This document shows, in pieces, positions 53,709 to 64,000 of a stretch of DNA of 64,000 nucleotides (the first letter of the stretch is position 1; each line of letters starts with the position of its first letter). The position numbers and the translations under genes are program-made. The DNA comes from Singulisphaera acidiphila DSM 18658 (GTDB taxonomy: Bacteria > Planctomycetota > Planctomycetia > Isosphaerales > Isosphaeraceae), in NCBI RefSeq assembly GCF_000242455.2, contig NC_019892.1, positions 7,946,744 through 8,010,743 of the forward strand, in the 5' to 3' direction. The notes under the pieces were generated by a model. It did not search any database. It had not been told where the DNA came from and worked only from the letters and a program-made list of their open reading frames with translations.

Positions 53709-55565
53709 CTACGACAGGTCCTCGTCTTCGAGTTCGACAGCCCTTTTGACATCGACGACTTCGTCAAACGCTATCAGCGTCGAAGGCGGGACAGCCGACT
53801 CCCGACTCGGTCGACCCGCCTCAACGTCAAACCGGTCCAGGGTACGAAGTGTCAAGGCAAGCGCGGCCACGGTATAACAGAGGACGCTGACGAACGCACT
53901 CGCCATCAGGTCGATCTCATCCCACAAAGCCCCCCCACGAACCCTGCCGAGTGACAGGCTACTAAAATCGGGGAACGAGATCAGTGAGACGGCTTCCACC
54001 ATCGGAGTCACTCCCACAGCGTGCAGCCAATTCCACGTCGACAGGGGAATGCAACACATCAGGTACGCTCCATTGACCAGGATCATGGTACCGACCGTCG
54101 CGACCAGAGCACGTGCGGACGTCTTTGCCCCCACGGAGTAATAGGTCCCCAGCGCGATGGCAAACCAGAGGTAGACCGTGGTCTCCAGCGCGACCGCCAC
54201 GACTCCGAGCGGATGGATCGATCCGGCCGCGAGCCCCAGCAACCAGTGCAAAATCAGCACGCCAACGAGCCAACGCTGCCCCCAGATCGCCCCGATCATC
54301 TTGGCGCGAATGATCTCCAGTCCGTCCATCGGCGTGGCGACCAGACTCGTCCAGGTGTCCTCCTCACGCTCGCTCGTCAGCCCGCTCGAAGCCGAACTGG
54401 CAACCGCTATGGCCAAAATCATATACATTGCCGTACAAACAAAACGGAGATACATGTTAAATTGCTGACGATCCGCGTAAACCCCAAAGACCCCGTAACC
54501 GAACGCGAGCACTTCGATGAAGGCCGGTTTGGCAGAATCGTAGGTCAGATAGCTAAGTCCGCAGAGGACCATAAACACGATCACTATCATGGCAATCTTC
54601 GTAACCAGACTGGTGCGAGAGACATAGCGTTCCTTCCACATCATCGCATCGTCACCGCACTCGGGCCGCGGCAGCAGCCGGCCGCCACGACGAAGAGCGG
54701 TGAGCTGTGCCGTCATTCGCCCTTCTCCCTCACGACGATTGATCCCTCTCAGCCTGAGCACGGCGATCACGACGAAGAGGAGCCCATAGGCCGTCTGCAA
54801 CCCCATCATCCAACCACAAAAGTGCAGGATCGCGTCTGCGTTCCCGGAACCAAGCCGGCTCATCACAATGAACGCATTGAATGGACTCGTCGGGGCAATC
54901 CAATCGTTGACCGGCTTGATCCATTGGTAGGCCTGAGTCCACAAGGGTCCGCCCCTCGGCATCAGAATTCCCATGAACGTCGGCCCGAAAATCCAGTACA
55001 ACTCCAACACATAAGCGAGCGATATCGCTTCGCGCGGCCGACGCGCATGCGTCGAGACGAGGATGGAAAGGGCGGAGAGAAAAAACGCGGAGGTCATCGT
55101 GACTGCGAAGGTCAACAAAACCACCATCGGATCCACGCCGCCGAAGAGGCTCAACATGCTCATGATCGGGAGACTGATGGCGACGAATACGCCCAGGTGG
55201 AGCATCCTCGCTGCGAGCTTTCCCAGGATGATTTCTCCGCTCGAGAGCCGGCTCGCCAGGAGGTAGTGCAACGTTTTCCGCTGCCTCTCCTCGGCAATGA
55301 CCCCGGCCACCAATGCCGGGGTCAACAGCAGAACCGCGACCGACTGAACGATCAGGATGGTGGTGAACAAGGTCCAGCCGAGCCGGGCCATTTCCTGAAT
55401 GGAGAGTTCGCCGACGTGACTTTGAAATCTCCAGGCCCGGTACTCAGGGCCATTCTGCCAGATGAAATAGAGAAGGGTCACACCGTAGATGGAGCGAAAA
55501 ACGTAGTAGCGAATCCGCCGCGCGGTGGTCAGCAGTTCGACATTGAAGACGGGTCCGGGAAGCAT
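53709..55565 (-). CDS. ABC-2-type transporter permease
   Basis: 618 aa, about 12 hydrophobic segments in two sets. The first half has 'TPALVAGVIAEERQRKTLHY', followed by 'LLASRLSSGEIILGKLAARM', the cytoplasmic signature of ABC-2 permeases; the second half has 'GLTSEREEDTWTSLVATPMD' and 'GLEIIRAKMIGAIWGQRW', a repeat of the same motif. So it is a fused double permease. No ATPase gene lies next to it in the window. The substrate is unknown. Confidence 0.88.
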   Translation of the reverse strand: MLPGPVFNVELLTTARRIRYYVFRSIYGVTLLYFIWQNGPEYRAWRFQSHVGELSIQEMARLGWTLFTTILIVQSVAVLLLTPALVAGVIAEERQRKTLHYLLASRLSSGEIILGKLAARMLHLGVFVAISLPIMSMLSLFGGVDPMVVLLTFAVTMTSAFFLSALSILVSTHARRPREAISLAYVLELYWIFGPTFMGILMPRGGPLWTQAYQWIKPVNDWIAPTSPFNAFIVMSRLGSGNADAILHFCGWMMGLQTAYGLLFVVIAVLRLRGINRREGEGRMTAQLTALRRGGRLLPRPECGDDAMMWKERYVSRTSLVTKIAMIVIVFMVLCGLSYLTYDSAKPAFIEVLAFGYGVFGVYADRQQFNMYLRFVCTAMYMILAIAVASSASSGLTSEREEDTWTSLVATPMDGLEIIRAKMIGAIWGQRWLVGVLILHWLLGLAAGSIHPLGVVAVALETTVYLWFAIALGTYYSVGAKTSARALVATVGTMILVNGAYLMCCIPLSTWNWLHAVGVTPMVEAVSLISFPDFSSLSLGRVRGGALWDEIDLMASAFVSVLCYTVAALALTLRTLDRFDVEAGRPSRESAVPPSTLIAFDEVVDVKRAVELEDEDLS

Positions 55566-55801
55566 GGGCAGGATCCTGATGGTCCGGTTTCGTCGCGGTC
55601 TTCCCTTCCGAAAGGGGTAACGCGGGCGTCGTCAGTCGATAAACGATTCGTCCCGTCTCCGGGCACATCTCCAGGAACCGTGATCCTTCAACGAGTGGCC
55701 CCGAAGACCAATGGCGGGATTGGCCTCGGGTCGTCGACCTCGTATAACGGAAGAGCAGAATCTGGTTTTCGAATCCCCCAAGGCCGTGAGGAGGTGGTCG
55801 T

Positions 55802-56476
55802 TTGTCCTGGAAGGTCCCCCCAACCCACGTGGTGATTTTCGGCAGGCCCGGAAGCGGCAAGAGCAGCTTGGCCGAACAACTGGGCGCTGACCATGGGTTC
55901 CTGTTGATCCGCACGGGGGAACTGCTCCGCAACGCAATCCGCAAGGGTGACCCGCTCGGAGTTCGCGCCGAACAGCTCATCAAAGGGGGCAATCTCGTCC
56001 CGGACTCCCTGATCGGTGAACTCCTCGAGCAAACCCTCAAGACTCCCGGGACCGATCGACTCCTCTTCGACGGCTTCCCCCGGACCATGGGGCAAGTGCC
56101 GATCCTGGCCAAATTTGAACAAATTTTGAATTTCCGGATCGACTGTTATCTCGAGATCGCTGTAAGTCATGAGGCGGCGGTCAAGCGAATGACAGGGCGG
56201 CGCGTCTGTCCCGTCTGCGGATCGACGTACCACCTCGTCAACCAGCCGCCGCGAGTCCCCGAGCGTTGCGACCGCGACGGCACAGCCCTCGAGCAAAGGC
56301 CCGACGATACGGCCGACGTCATTGAGGTGAGGCAGCGAATCTACAACGAGCATGGGCTGCCAATCCTCGCTCACTATCGGGAACATGCCCCGGACCGCTT
56401 CCGGACGGTCAACGGCGAACAGTCGTACGAAGCGGTCTACGCCGAGACCTGCCGGGCTCTCGGACTCCGGGAGTGA
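55802..56476 (+). CDS. adk: Adenylate kinase, zinc-LID form
   Basis: 224 aa. The P-loop 'GRPGSGKSSLAEQ' at 14-26, 'FDGFPRT' for AMP binding, and a LID 'TGRRVCPVCGSTYHL' with CxxC, followed by 'ERCDRDG' (Cys and Asp), a Cys3-Asp zinc site. It balances ATP + AMP and 2 ADP. The start is TTG with a strong GGAGG seven bases upstream, which may limit expression. Length is at the upper normal range. Confidence 0.95.
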   Translation: MSWKVPPTHVVIFGRPGSGKSSLAEQLGADHGFLLIRTGELLRNAIRKGDPLGVRAEQLIKGGNLVPDSLIGELLEQTLKTPGTDRLLFDGFPRTMGQVPILAKFEQILNFRIDCYLEIAVSHEAAVKRMTGRRVCPVCGSTYHLVNQPPRVPERCDRDGTALEQRPDDTADVIEVRQRIYNEHGLPILAHYREHAPDRFRTVNGEQSYEAVYAETCRALGLRE

Positions 56477-56610
56477 CGCATCGAAGTCCAACCCCAATAG
56501 CCCCGATCGTCCACAATTCCTCCAGCAATTTTCGTACGGGTCGATCACAAGCCAGGTGATTGGGGTGGCCGTAGGGTCCGTACTCGCCCCCTGGTCTTCT
56601 GGTCCTCGCA

Positions 56611-56638
56611 CTGGGGTCCGAGTACGGACGGACCCCAG
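56611..56638. terminator. Hairpin between convergent adk and glmS
   Basis: A perfect 10-bp stem (56611-56620 and 56629-56638) around an 8-base loop. A competing 11-bp pairing joins 56576-56586 with 56619-56629. It lies between two convergent genes. Confidence 0.65.
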
Positions 56639-56649
56639 CAAAGGCCCGG

Positions 56650-58494
<1,845 letters not shown>

Positions 58495-58641
58495 AGTCAC
58501 CTCCAGCGTCAAGCCGATCGGGTGTAATCCGATCCCCGATCATAGCGTATCGACCGGTCGAGAGTCGCTGTCAGATTCGGGCGTGTGGCGTTCGCGCCTC
58601 TGTCATGCTCAAGTCGAACCTTATGGGTCGAGGGGCCTGCT

Positions 58642-59577
58642 TCAGTATTGTTCGTCGCTGATCAACTCCCCATCGGCACGATTCCCAAGCCTTTCGAAGA
58701 CCGCCCCACTGACCGAGTCCTTGATGAACCGGACCGATCCATCACCAAACGCACAATTGATTCCTCCTGAATGCCTACTACTGAAACCACCGACGATCAA
58801 GCTCGAACGGTCGTCTGCCGCAGCACCGGCGGCTCCGGCCCCTGCTCCGATACCGGCCCCTCCCTCATCCTCCTGGTCATCCAAGGGACCAACGGGGGAC
58901 TTCACCAAGCCACGGCTCGCGGCGTTCGGCAGGGTCCCGGTGTTTCGGAGGGTCGATGAAGTTCCGGAGATCCACCCCAGGTCGGTGCTACTCAACAGCC
59001 TTTCGCTCAGAAAAATCGTTTGCGAACTGCCGTCGGGGATATCCTCATAGCGCACGCTGCTATTGAGGTAGAACGCCCCGTTGTTGTTGGTGTCAATCGG
59101 CGCTTCCACACCATTGTGGCATGCGACGTAATTACTCGCCCCTGGCGTATTCGCCAACGCCCCACCTCGAGGCCCCGCGTCGGAAGGACAAAGGAAACTC
59201 CTCACCGTGATCAGGCGAGCGGTGAGATTGGCAACGTCATAGGCACCCGACTTGAAGTCGATATGCTTGTACAAACTTTTCTGTTCAATGAACGGAAGGA
59301 TCTGCACAGTCCAGCTATAATGATAGCCCTTGGGAAGGTTCTGGATCGGTCCAGTGGGGTTAACAACTCCCGGCGGCAAGACCTCGAATGCGGATTCATA
59401 GTTCTGCAGCGCGATGCTGAGTTGCATCAGGTTATTGATACATTGTGAGCGTCTGGCCGCCTCGCGGGCCGCCTGGATGGCCGGCAGCAGTAAGGCGATC
59501 AACACCGCGATGATCGCGATCACCACCAGCAGTTCAATCAACGTGAAACCCCGTTGATTACGTGTCGGTCGGCACAT
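58642..59577 (-). CDS. DUF1559 pseudopilin-like protein, copy 2
   Basis: 311 aa. Prepilin leader 'MCRPTRNQRGFTLIELLVV' with Gly/Phe cleavage and Glu5, helix 'AVLIALLLPAIQAAREAARR', then DUF1559 with 'CINNLMQLSIALQNYESAFE', an Ala/Gly-rich insert (GAGAGAAGAAA) near residue 240, and 'GGINCAFGDGSVRFI' near the end. It lies 112 bp after the copy encoded at 59690 and in the same direction as the secretion operon. GGAGAG precedes the ATG. Confidence 0.93.
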   Translation of the reverse strand: MCRPTRNQRGFTLIELLVVIAIIAVLIALLLPAIQAAREAARRSQCINNLMQLSIALQNYESAFEVLPPGVVNPTGPIQNLPKGYHYSWTVQILPFIEQKSLYKHIDFKSGAYDVANLTARLITVRSFLCPSDAGPRGGALANTPGASNYVACHNGVEAPIDTNNNGAFYLNSSVRYEDIPDGSSQTIFLSERLLSSTDLGWISGTSSTLRNTGTLPNAASRGLVKSPVGPLDDQEDEGGAGIGAGAGAAGAAADDRSSLIVGGFSSRHSGGINCAFGDGSVRFIKDSVSGAVFERLGNRADGELISDEQY

Positions 59578-59689
59578 CGTCTCTCTCCAGCCTCAGGGAA
59601 GGGGTGGTTCGGTCAGGGAACGCGGTCGCAAATCAGGGCCGACGGCGTCCGAAATGGTGCTCATTTCCCAAAGAACTTCCAATGCGCGT

Positions 59690-60592
59690 TCAGGGCTTGG
59701 AAACATCGATCAGTTCCCCGTCATCGCGGTGGCTCAGGCATTGATAGATGCGACGGTTGATGGAGTCGCTGAGGAACCGGACCGAGCCGTCGCAAAAAGT
59801 GAAGTTCGCGCCTCGCGGATGCCGGCTCTCAAACCCGCCGACCAGAAAGTGGTTCATCGAATCCGGCAGCTTGTTCGAATCGAGAATCTTGGTACCGTCG
59901 CTCCACGAACGGATCTTCGTCTTTGCATAGAGAAGGTCGCCCGCATTGATCGGGCTCCCGGTATTCCGAAGCGTGGCGCGAGTCCCCGAAGCCCAACCAA
60001 GGTCGAAACCGTTTCGAAGCTTCTCGCCAACCATGAGGGTCCCTGACAAACCATCCGCAATGTCTTCGTAGCGGACCCGGCTGTTGAGATAGAGGACACC
60101 GTGGTTGTCGGCATCGATCGGCGACTCAACATCGTGGTGGCAACCCACGTAATTGTTTTCCGCAGTCCCGTCGTTGCGTTTAAGTGGTCCCGGATCAGAC
60201 GGACAACGTAGTGAAGTGATCTGATTCACACGCATGGTACGGTAGCTCGGCGCATAGATCCCCAAACCATCACCGACGTCAACGGTAAACCGATATTGCT
60301 CCATATACGGCAGCAATTGCACAACCCAACTGAAGTGAGCGCCGAGCGGTTCATTCCTGATTGGCCCGGAGAAGTTGACAACACCCGGCGGAAAAACGTC
60401 GTGAGTGCTGTGATGATTATGCATCGCGAGACCGAGTTGTTTCAAGTTATTGGCACATTGGGCCCTTCTTGCCATCTCCTGCCCCCCCCCGATCGCAGGG
60501 AGCAGAAGAGCGATCATCCCGGCGATAATGCAGAGGACGACCAAAGTTTCGACCAAGGTGTAACCACGCAGCTTGCCGGTGTGACGACTCAT
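59690..60592 (-). CDS. DUF1559 pseudopilin-like protein, copy 3, coupled to the secretion operon
   Basis: 300 aa. The leader 'KLRGYTLVETLVVLCIIAGM' has Tyr in place of Phe after the cleavage Gly, Glu5 kept, and an unusual helix end 'PAIGGGQEMARRAQC' in place of the usual 'QAAREAARR'. DUF1559 then follows with 'CANNLKQLGLAMHNHHSTHD' and 'ANFTFCDGSVRFL'. Its ATG overlaps the stop of the upstream PilX-like gene (ATGA at 60589-60592), so it is made together with the minor pseudopilins. This divergent copy may be dedicated to this secretion system. Confidence 0.9.
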   Translation of the reverse strand: MSRHTGKLRGYTLVETLVVLCIIAGMIALLLPAIGGGQEMARRAQCANNLKQLGLAMHNHHSTHDVFPPGVVNFSGPIRNEPLGAHFSWVVQLLPYMEQYRFTVDVGDGLGIYAPSYRTMRVNQITSLRCPSDPGPLKRNDGTAENNYVGCHHDVESPIDADNHGVLYLNSRVRYEDIADGLSGTLMVGEKLRNGFDLGWASGTRATLRNTGSPINAGDLLYAKTKIRSWSDGTKILDSNKLPDSMNHFLVGGFESRHPRGANFTFCDGSVRFLSDSINRRIYQCLSHRDDGELIDVSKP

Positions 60593-61053
60593 GGCTTTTC
60601 ACTCGACGACGCTGACTTGATCGCAACGGTCAACATTTTACTGAGCCGGACCCGGGCCGTCGCGTCGTGGGGATAGTCGGCCTGAACCCGCACCCGACGC
60701 CGGCCGCCTGCCTCATCCTTGGGCGTCTCCACGGCAATCGTCACGCGCCCGGAATCAAGGCCGCCCAGCTCGGCAGCCGTAATTTCCCAGACTTCTCCTT
60801 GATACTCACCTTTTGACTCATTGATTTGTACGACCGCGCGTTCCAGGCCCGATTCGACCAGCCACTCGGCCTGGAGCCGACGCGCCTCCGCGCGGATCCG
60901 CTGCCGCTCGGCCAGACCGATCCGAAGTAAGACTCCGCAAACCATGGTGATCGCGACCAGGCAGACCAGCACGAAGACCGTGATGGACCCACGTCGCAAA
61001 CGGAGCCCCCGTTCTCGGGGTTCAAACGTTCTCGCTCGTCTGACCGATTTCAT
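60589..61053 (-). CDS. PilX/GspK-like minor pilus assembly protein
   Basis: 154 aa. The N-terminus 'GSITVFVLVCLVAITMVCGV' with a following 'RLQAEWLVESGLERAVVQIN' is typical of PilX/GspK N-terminal helices: a hydrophobic segment, then helical turns with Ala/Glu-rich sequence. There is no Glu5 of a standard pseudopilin, as in GspK. The short C-terminal part ends at residue 154, without the large GspK domain. Overlaps its neighbours on both sides by four bases. Confidence 0.78.
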   Translation of the reverse strand: MKSVRRARTFEPRERGLRLRRGSITVFVLVCLVAITMVCGVLLRIGLAERQRIRAEARRLQAEWLVESGLERAVVQINESKGEYQGEVWEITAAELGGLDSGRVTIAVETPKDEAGGRRRVRVQADYPHDATARVRLSKMLTVAIKSASSSEKP

Positions 61054-61580
61054 CGTGCGCTCCCCTGCGTGTCGACGAAACGAAGGTCCTTGCTCAGAAG
61101 CGCCTCACAGCCGGGGTCAGGCGATCGCATCCCCTCCGAGGCCGGTTCGCGGTGCAATTGCAGAAGAATCAACAACGACTTCTCCTCTTCGCGGACCTGG
61201 AACCGGGGGAGGGCCTGCGAGGGAAGCCGATACGATTCGTGGCCGAAAACTTGGCCCCCTTTGTCATGCTCGTCGCGCACGATCTGCCCCTTGAGGACGC
61301 GGTAGTCAATGATCCGGCCATCGGGACGAACCAATTCGAGATGGTCCGAGGGGGCTCGATCCTCGCGGCCCGGCTTCGACCGGGAGGCCGACCGAACGTC
61401 AAGGCGGAACTGGCGAGCGAGCCGGTCGCGACTGGACGACTCGGCCAAATGAGCGCGGCCCGCGCGATCCAACTTCAAGAGCCCGTGCATCAGGACGACG
61501 CAGACCCCGAAGATAATCAACAGCGAGCTCATCACAAGCATCAATTCGACCATCACATACCCGCGCCGGTGGCTCCTCAT
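61050..61580 (-). CDS. GspJ-like minor pseudopilin
   Basis: 176 aa. The leader 'MRSHRRGYVMVELMLVMSSL' has the cleavage Gly, an aromatic residue and Glu5; the helix 'LIIFGVCVVLMHGLL' follows. The rest ('DRLARQFRLDVRSASR', 'DHLELVRPDGRIIDYRVLKG') resembles GspJ/PulJ. The longer open frame upstream (to 61850) overlaps the previous gene heavily and lacks homology, so the ATG at 61580, coupled to the upstream stop by ATGA, is the start. Confidence 0.82.
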   Translation of the reverse strand: MRSHRRGYVMVELMLVMSSLLIIFGVCVVLMHGLLKLDRAGRAHLAESSSRDRLARQFRLDVRSASRSKPGREDRAPSDHLELVRPDGRIIDYRVLKGQIVRDEHDKGGQVFGHESYRLPSQALPRFQVREEEKSLLILLQLHREPASEGMRSPDPGCEALLSKDLRFVDTQGSAR

Positions 61581-62005
61581 CGTTCCCTCCCGCCTCGGTA
61601 AGTCCAGGCGCTCAGCCGCACGGGCGCCTCCCAGCCGCCGGCACGGTTGCGCCAGCGAAGTCGTAAGGAGAGCCGCTTGGAACCGCCCAGCTCGGTCTTG
61701 TCGTCCGCCGCCACGGTCAGTTCTGCGCCCGGCAAAGTCTGTGTAGCCGGTTCGGAAAGCCTGACCTCCTCCAAGGCAGCTGCGGTCAATTCTTCCCAGG
61801 GGCGAGCGACCAGCCGTTCCATGATGTTGGCCGACTCGCGGATCGCGCACTGACGGCGGTCCACGGCCCGGCGTTCGGCGGCGACCCAGCCAAGCACTTG
61901 CAACGTCATCGACATGGCAATCACCAAGAGCAACGAAGTGATCGCCACCTCAACCATCGTGAATGCCCTGCGTCTCGTGTACGCATTGGCTCGACCTAAG
62001 ACCAT
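61577..62005 (-). CDS. GspI-like minor pseudopilin
   Basis: 142 aa. 'YTRRRAFTMVEVAITSLLLV' is a prepilin leader with Ala-Phe at the cleavage site (Ala for the usual Gly), Glu5 and a hydrophobic helix; 'CAIRESANIMERLVARPWEE' follows. This resembles GspI/PilV. Its ATG overlaps the stop of the upstream GspF gene as TGATG, so translation is coupled. Confidence 0.8.
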   Translation of the reverse strand: MVLGRANAYTRRRAFTMVEVAITSLLLVIAMSMTLQVLGWVAAERRAVDRRQCAIRESANIMERLVARPWEELTAAALEEVRLSEPATQTLPGAELTVAADDKTELGGSKRLSLRLRWRNRAGGWEAPVRLSAWTYRGGRER

Positions 62006-63270
62006 CACGACAACCTCTCTATGATCTTGATCAGCGGAGCGAAATAGGCCACCGCCAACAAGGCGACCACCAGGCCGAGCGCGAGCAAAACGATCGGAGT
62101 CAGCAGTTGCAGCACGATCTGAAGGCGATAGGCCAGCCGGCGTTCAGCGCTCAGCGCCGTCTCCCGCAACGCCCAGGGAAGGTTTCCGACACGCCCGGCC
62201 GACTCCAGCACCGACGCATCGACCTTGCGAAGAAGTCTGTGATGCGCCAGCGAATCAACCCAGTTGGTTCCATGCTTGACGTCCTGAATGACGCGGCCCA
62301 GGCGTTTCCGAATCCATTTTGAGGGATACCAGCCCATGAGGAGTTCAAGACCGCGAGTGATCGGGTAGCCCCCCTCGACGCTCCAGGCGAGCGAGCGAAG
62401 AATCAACGCCGAGTGTTTGCCGACCAGGAACCGGTCGATGATAGGAACGCGCAGTCGCTTCCATCCCGTGAAACTCGCCATGAGCGAAAGCAGAACCACC
62501 GATTCCAAGATCAGCAGGAACGCGTAGAGCACTCCATAATGCTGGATGACTTGGCCGATCTGGATGACAAGCAGAGTCGGTGGCGGCGGAGTCATCTCAA
62601 ACTGCTTGAGGATCGACTCGAGTTTGGGAATGACAAAGTAGAAGAGAAACCCGCTCACGATCTGGATCACGTAGAGTACATACAAGAAATAACCGATCCG
62701 TTGCGCGATCGCATTCCAGACCGGCTTGACTCCAAATCGGGTCGCCCCCGATTCACGAAGGGCCCCGGCAAGGTTCCCCACCACGATCCCGATCCGTGCT
62801 AGAATCTCGGCGTCGTCCGGCAGGGTTCCCGGCACTCGATCAAGCGCGACAGGGAGCGAAGCCCCCTCTTTCAAGTAATGTGCAAGAGTCTGTACCTTGC
62901 GCCGATACCCACCCATGAACTGGTTGGAGACGGCATCAAGCGCCGGCGCCAACGGCATCTCGCGTTCCGCGGCGACGGCGATGATCGCAGCCAAGGCGTC
63001 CTGCTGCGTCGATCGCCGCCGAGAGACGATGATCGCCACCATGGTGACCACCACCACGATCCCGATCAGACTGACGACAAAAAGCGGGGAGAGCAGAGTG
63101 AGGAGCCAGCAGACCAGGGCGCTGTAGAAGACAAGGTAGAGCAGTTGCCGCATCCCCATCCGCCAGCGCCAGGCCCTGCCGAAGATCGGCAACTCCTCCT
63201 TGGGCGGGGTCTCGTCGATCAAGGTCTTGGCACTCACTTGATTCTCCACAGACGATTGGAACCGACTCAC
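62005..63270 (-). CDS. Type II secretion/pilus inner-membrane protein GspF/PilC, copy 2
   Basis: 421 aa. Two T2SF domains are visible: 'AAEREMPLAPALDAVSNQF' then 'LARIGIVVGNLAGALRES', and 'WSVEGGYPITRGLELLMGWY' with 'LESAGRVGNLPWALRETALS'. Membrane helices lie at about 46-75, 200-220, 255-275 and 385-415. The platform protein organises pseudopilus assembly. It follows the first GspF gene by 6 bp. Two GspF genes in tandem are unusual. Confidence 0.9.
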   Translation of the reverse strand: MSRFQSSVENQVSAKTLIDETPPKEELPIFGRAWRWRMGMRQLLYLVFYSALVCWLLTLLSPLFVVSLIGIVVVVTMVAIIVSRRRSTQQDALAAIIAVAAEREMPLAPALDAVSNQFMGGYRRKVQTLAHYLKEGASLPVALDRVPGTLPDDAEILARIGIVVGNLAGALRESGATRFGVKPVWNAIAQRIGYFLYVLYVIQIVSGFLFYFVIPKLESILKQFEMTPPPPTLLVIQIGQVIQHYGVLYAFLLILESVVLLSLMASFTGWKRLRVPIIDRFLVGKHSALILRSLAWSVEGGYPITRGLELLMGWYPSKWIRKRLGRVIQDVKHGTNWVDSLAHHRLLRKVDASVLESAGRVGNLPWALRETALSAERRLAYRLQIVLQLLTPIVLLALGLVVALLAVAYFAPLIKIIERLS

Positions 63271-63276
63271 CGGCCC

Positions 63277-64000
63277 TTAGCCTGACAAACGGCTGATCAG
63301 CGAGATCATCGGAATGAAAATGGCAAAGACGATGACGATGATGCCGCAGAGAATTGACCAGACGGCCAAAATGGCACAGACCGTGCTGACGAAGGAGGCT
63401 TGACTGCGGGCCTGAGCCTCGAACATTTCACCGGCGATGTGGAGCGCCTCAGAAAGTCCGCGGTGCTTTTCGGCCCAGCCGATAATCCGCGCATAACCGG
63501 GCGGGAACAGCGCCGGTCGGGTCAGAGCCAGGGCCAGGGATCGTCCTTCCGAGACCTCTTGCGACGCCAGTTTCGTTCCTGACGTGATCTCGCTGTTGCG
63601 CACGGCCGCCCCCGCCATGGGCAACGCCTCACGCAAGGGGACATCGCTCTCCACGAGGAGCGCAAGCAGGTGGGAAAACTCGGCGAGATCGCTAAGATGC
63701 CAGACCGGACCAATTAACGGGACGACCCAGGCCAGACTCCGCCGGACGTCGGCGCGGAGCACGAGCGACACGATCAAGCCCAGGGCAAACAGCCCGATCA
63801 GCCCTTGCAAAAGCGGCAACCAGACCCGATCGACGACTTCAGCAACCCGAAAGACGATGCGGGTCAAGAGGGGAACGGACAGGCCGAAATCTTGAAAGAT
63901 TCGCGAAAAGCCGGCCACCAAGACCACGCAGACGAAGATAAAAACAGCAGCGGACAACGCAATCGTGAAGACCGGGTAGGCGAGCCGAACCCAGAGTGAG
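63277..64000 (-). CDS. Type II secretion/pilus inner-membrane protein GspF/PilC, copy 1 (5' end outside window)
   Basis: 241 codons are visible and the frame stays open to the window edge ('WVRLAYPVFTIALSAAVFIF' runs in from outside), so the true start lies beyond base 64000. The visible part is the C-terminal T2SF domain: 'LLALLVESDVPLREALPMAG', 'WAEKHRGLSEALHIAGEMFE', and the final helix 'FVSTVCAILAVWSILCGIIV'. The TTG at 63957 is internal. First visible gene of the secretion operon. Confidence 0.9.
   Translation of the reverse strand, partial: SLWVRLAYPVFTIALSAAVFIFVCVVLVAGFSRIFQDFGLSVPLLTRIVFRVAEVVDRVWLPLLQGLIGLFALGLIVSLVLRADVRRSLAWVVPLIGPVWHLSDLAEFSHLLALLVESDVPLREALPMAGAAVRNSEITSGTKLASQEVSEGRSLALALTRPALFPPGYARIIGWAEKHRGLSEALHIAGEMFEAQARSQASFVSTVCAILAVWSILCGIIVIVFAIFIPMISLISRLSG

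Noticed and set aside
54021..55835. A 604-codon open frame on the plus strand opposite the ABC permease
   Set aside because: It is antisense to a gene with clear membrane segments; the translation is hydrophilic and of random composition.
58495..58641. glmS ribozyme upstream of glmS
   Set aside because: The ribosome binding site lies directly before the GTG, and I see no ribozyme-like core in the short upstream sequence.
61581..61850. N-terminal extension of the GspJ-like protein
   Set aside because: The extension overlaps the GspI-like gene almost fully and would bury the prepilin leader, which must be at the N-terminus.

Overview
The window is GC-rich bacterial DNA from a planctomycete, most likely of the Isosphaeraceae type. 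The evidence is three DUF1559 pseudopilin-like proteins, a DUF1592/DUF1552 pair of secreted cytochrome-linked proteins, a PA14/multihaem cytochrome, small secreted proteins of a planctomycete style, and a full GatCAB amidotransferase. Genes are short operons on both strands. Many start codons are GTG or TTG behind good Shine-Dalgarno sites. This placement is inferred from gene content; no marker gene such as 16S rRNA is present.

Layout. 1-1767: C-terminal part of a GH38 alpha-mannosidase, cut by the window edge. 2081-7467: a large membrane glycosyltransferase/esterase fusion carrying a fresh 342-bp tandem duplication, a DUF1559 protein, and a complete ISAs1-family element. 7929-15795: ThuA protein, two small hypotheticals, a GT39-like membrane glycosyltransferase with a Gfo/Idh/MocA oxidoreductase, Dtd, an RHH/PIN toxin-antitoxin pair, and GlmU. 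16101-22792: gatC-gatA-gatB, a Tat-exported sugar isomerase-like TIM barrel, a cupin and an acyl-CoA synthetase. 22864-28377: Ser/Thr kinase, XPB-type helicase, a 74-aa protein and a helicase-associated protein, all on the minus strand. 28691-33886: flavin reductase-like protein, FKBP lipoprotein, SurE, tRNA-Ala(GGC), an orphan Phd-like antitoxin, DedA and ExbD/ExbB. 34171-37395: a voltage-sensor-domain class III cyclase converging on a thioredoxin-trypsin fusion. 38246-43375: a five-gene operon with two DUF697 GTPases, an amidase and two small proteins. 43643-46615: secreted planctomycete-type proteins and a Wza-like export lipoprotein. 46793-55565: pentahaem PA14 cytochrome, DUF1592-DUF1552 pair, and an ABC-2 permease. 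55802-58494: adenylate kinase and GlmS. 58642-64000: a type II secretion/pseudopilus operon (two GspF, three minor pseudopilin-like proteins, two DUF1559 proteins) that runs off the window.

GlmU and GlmS together supply UDP-GlcNAc. The most striking item is the cyclase at 34171-35841. Its N-terminus is a near-perfect voltage sensor (nine arginines exactly every third residue in S4). It has no recognisable ion-selectivity filter and is fused to a cyclase domain with all catalytic residues, so it may be a direct membrane-potential-to-cAMP converter. It is divergent from ExbB/ExbD, which draw on the proton-motive force.
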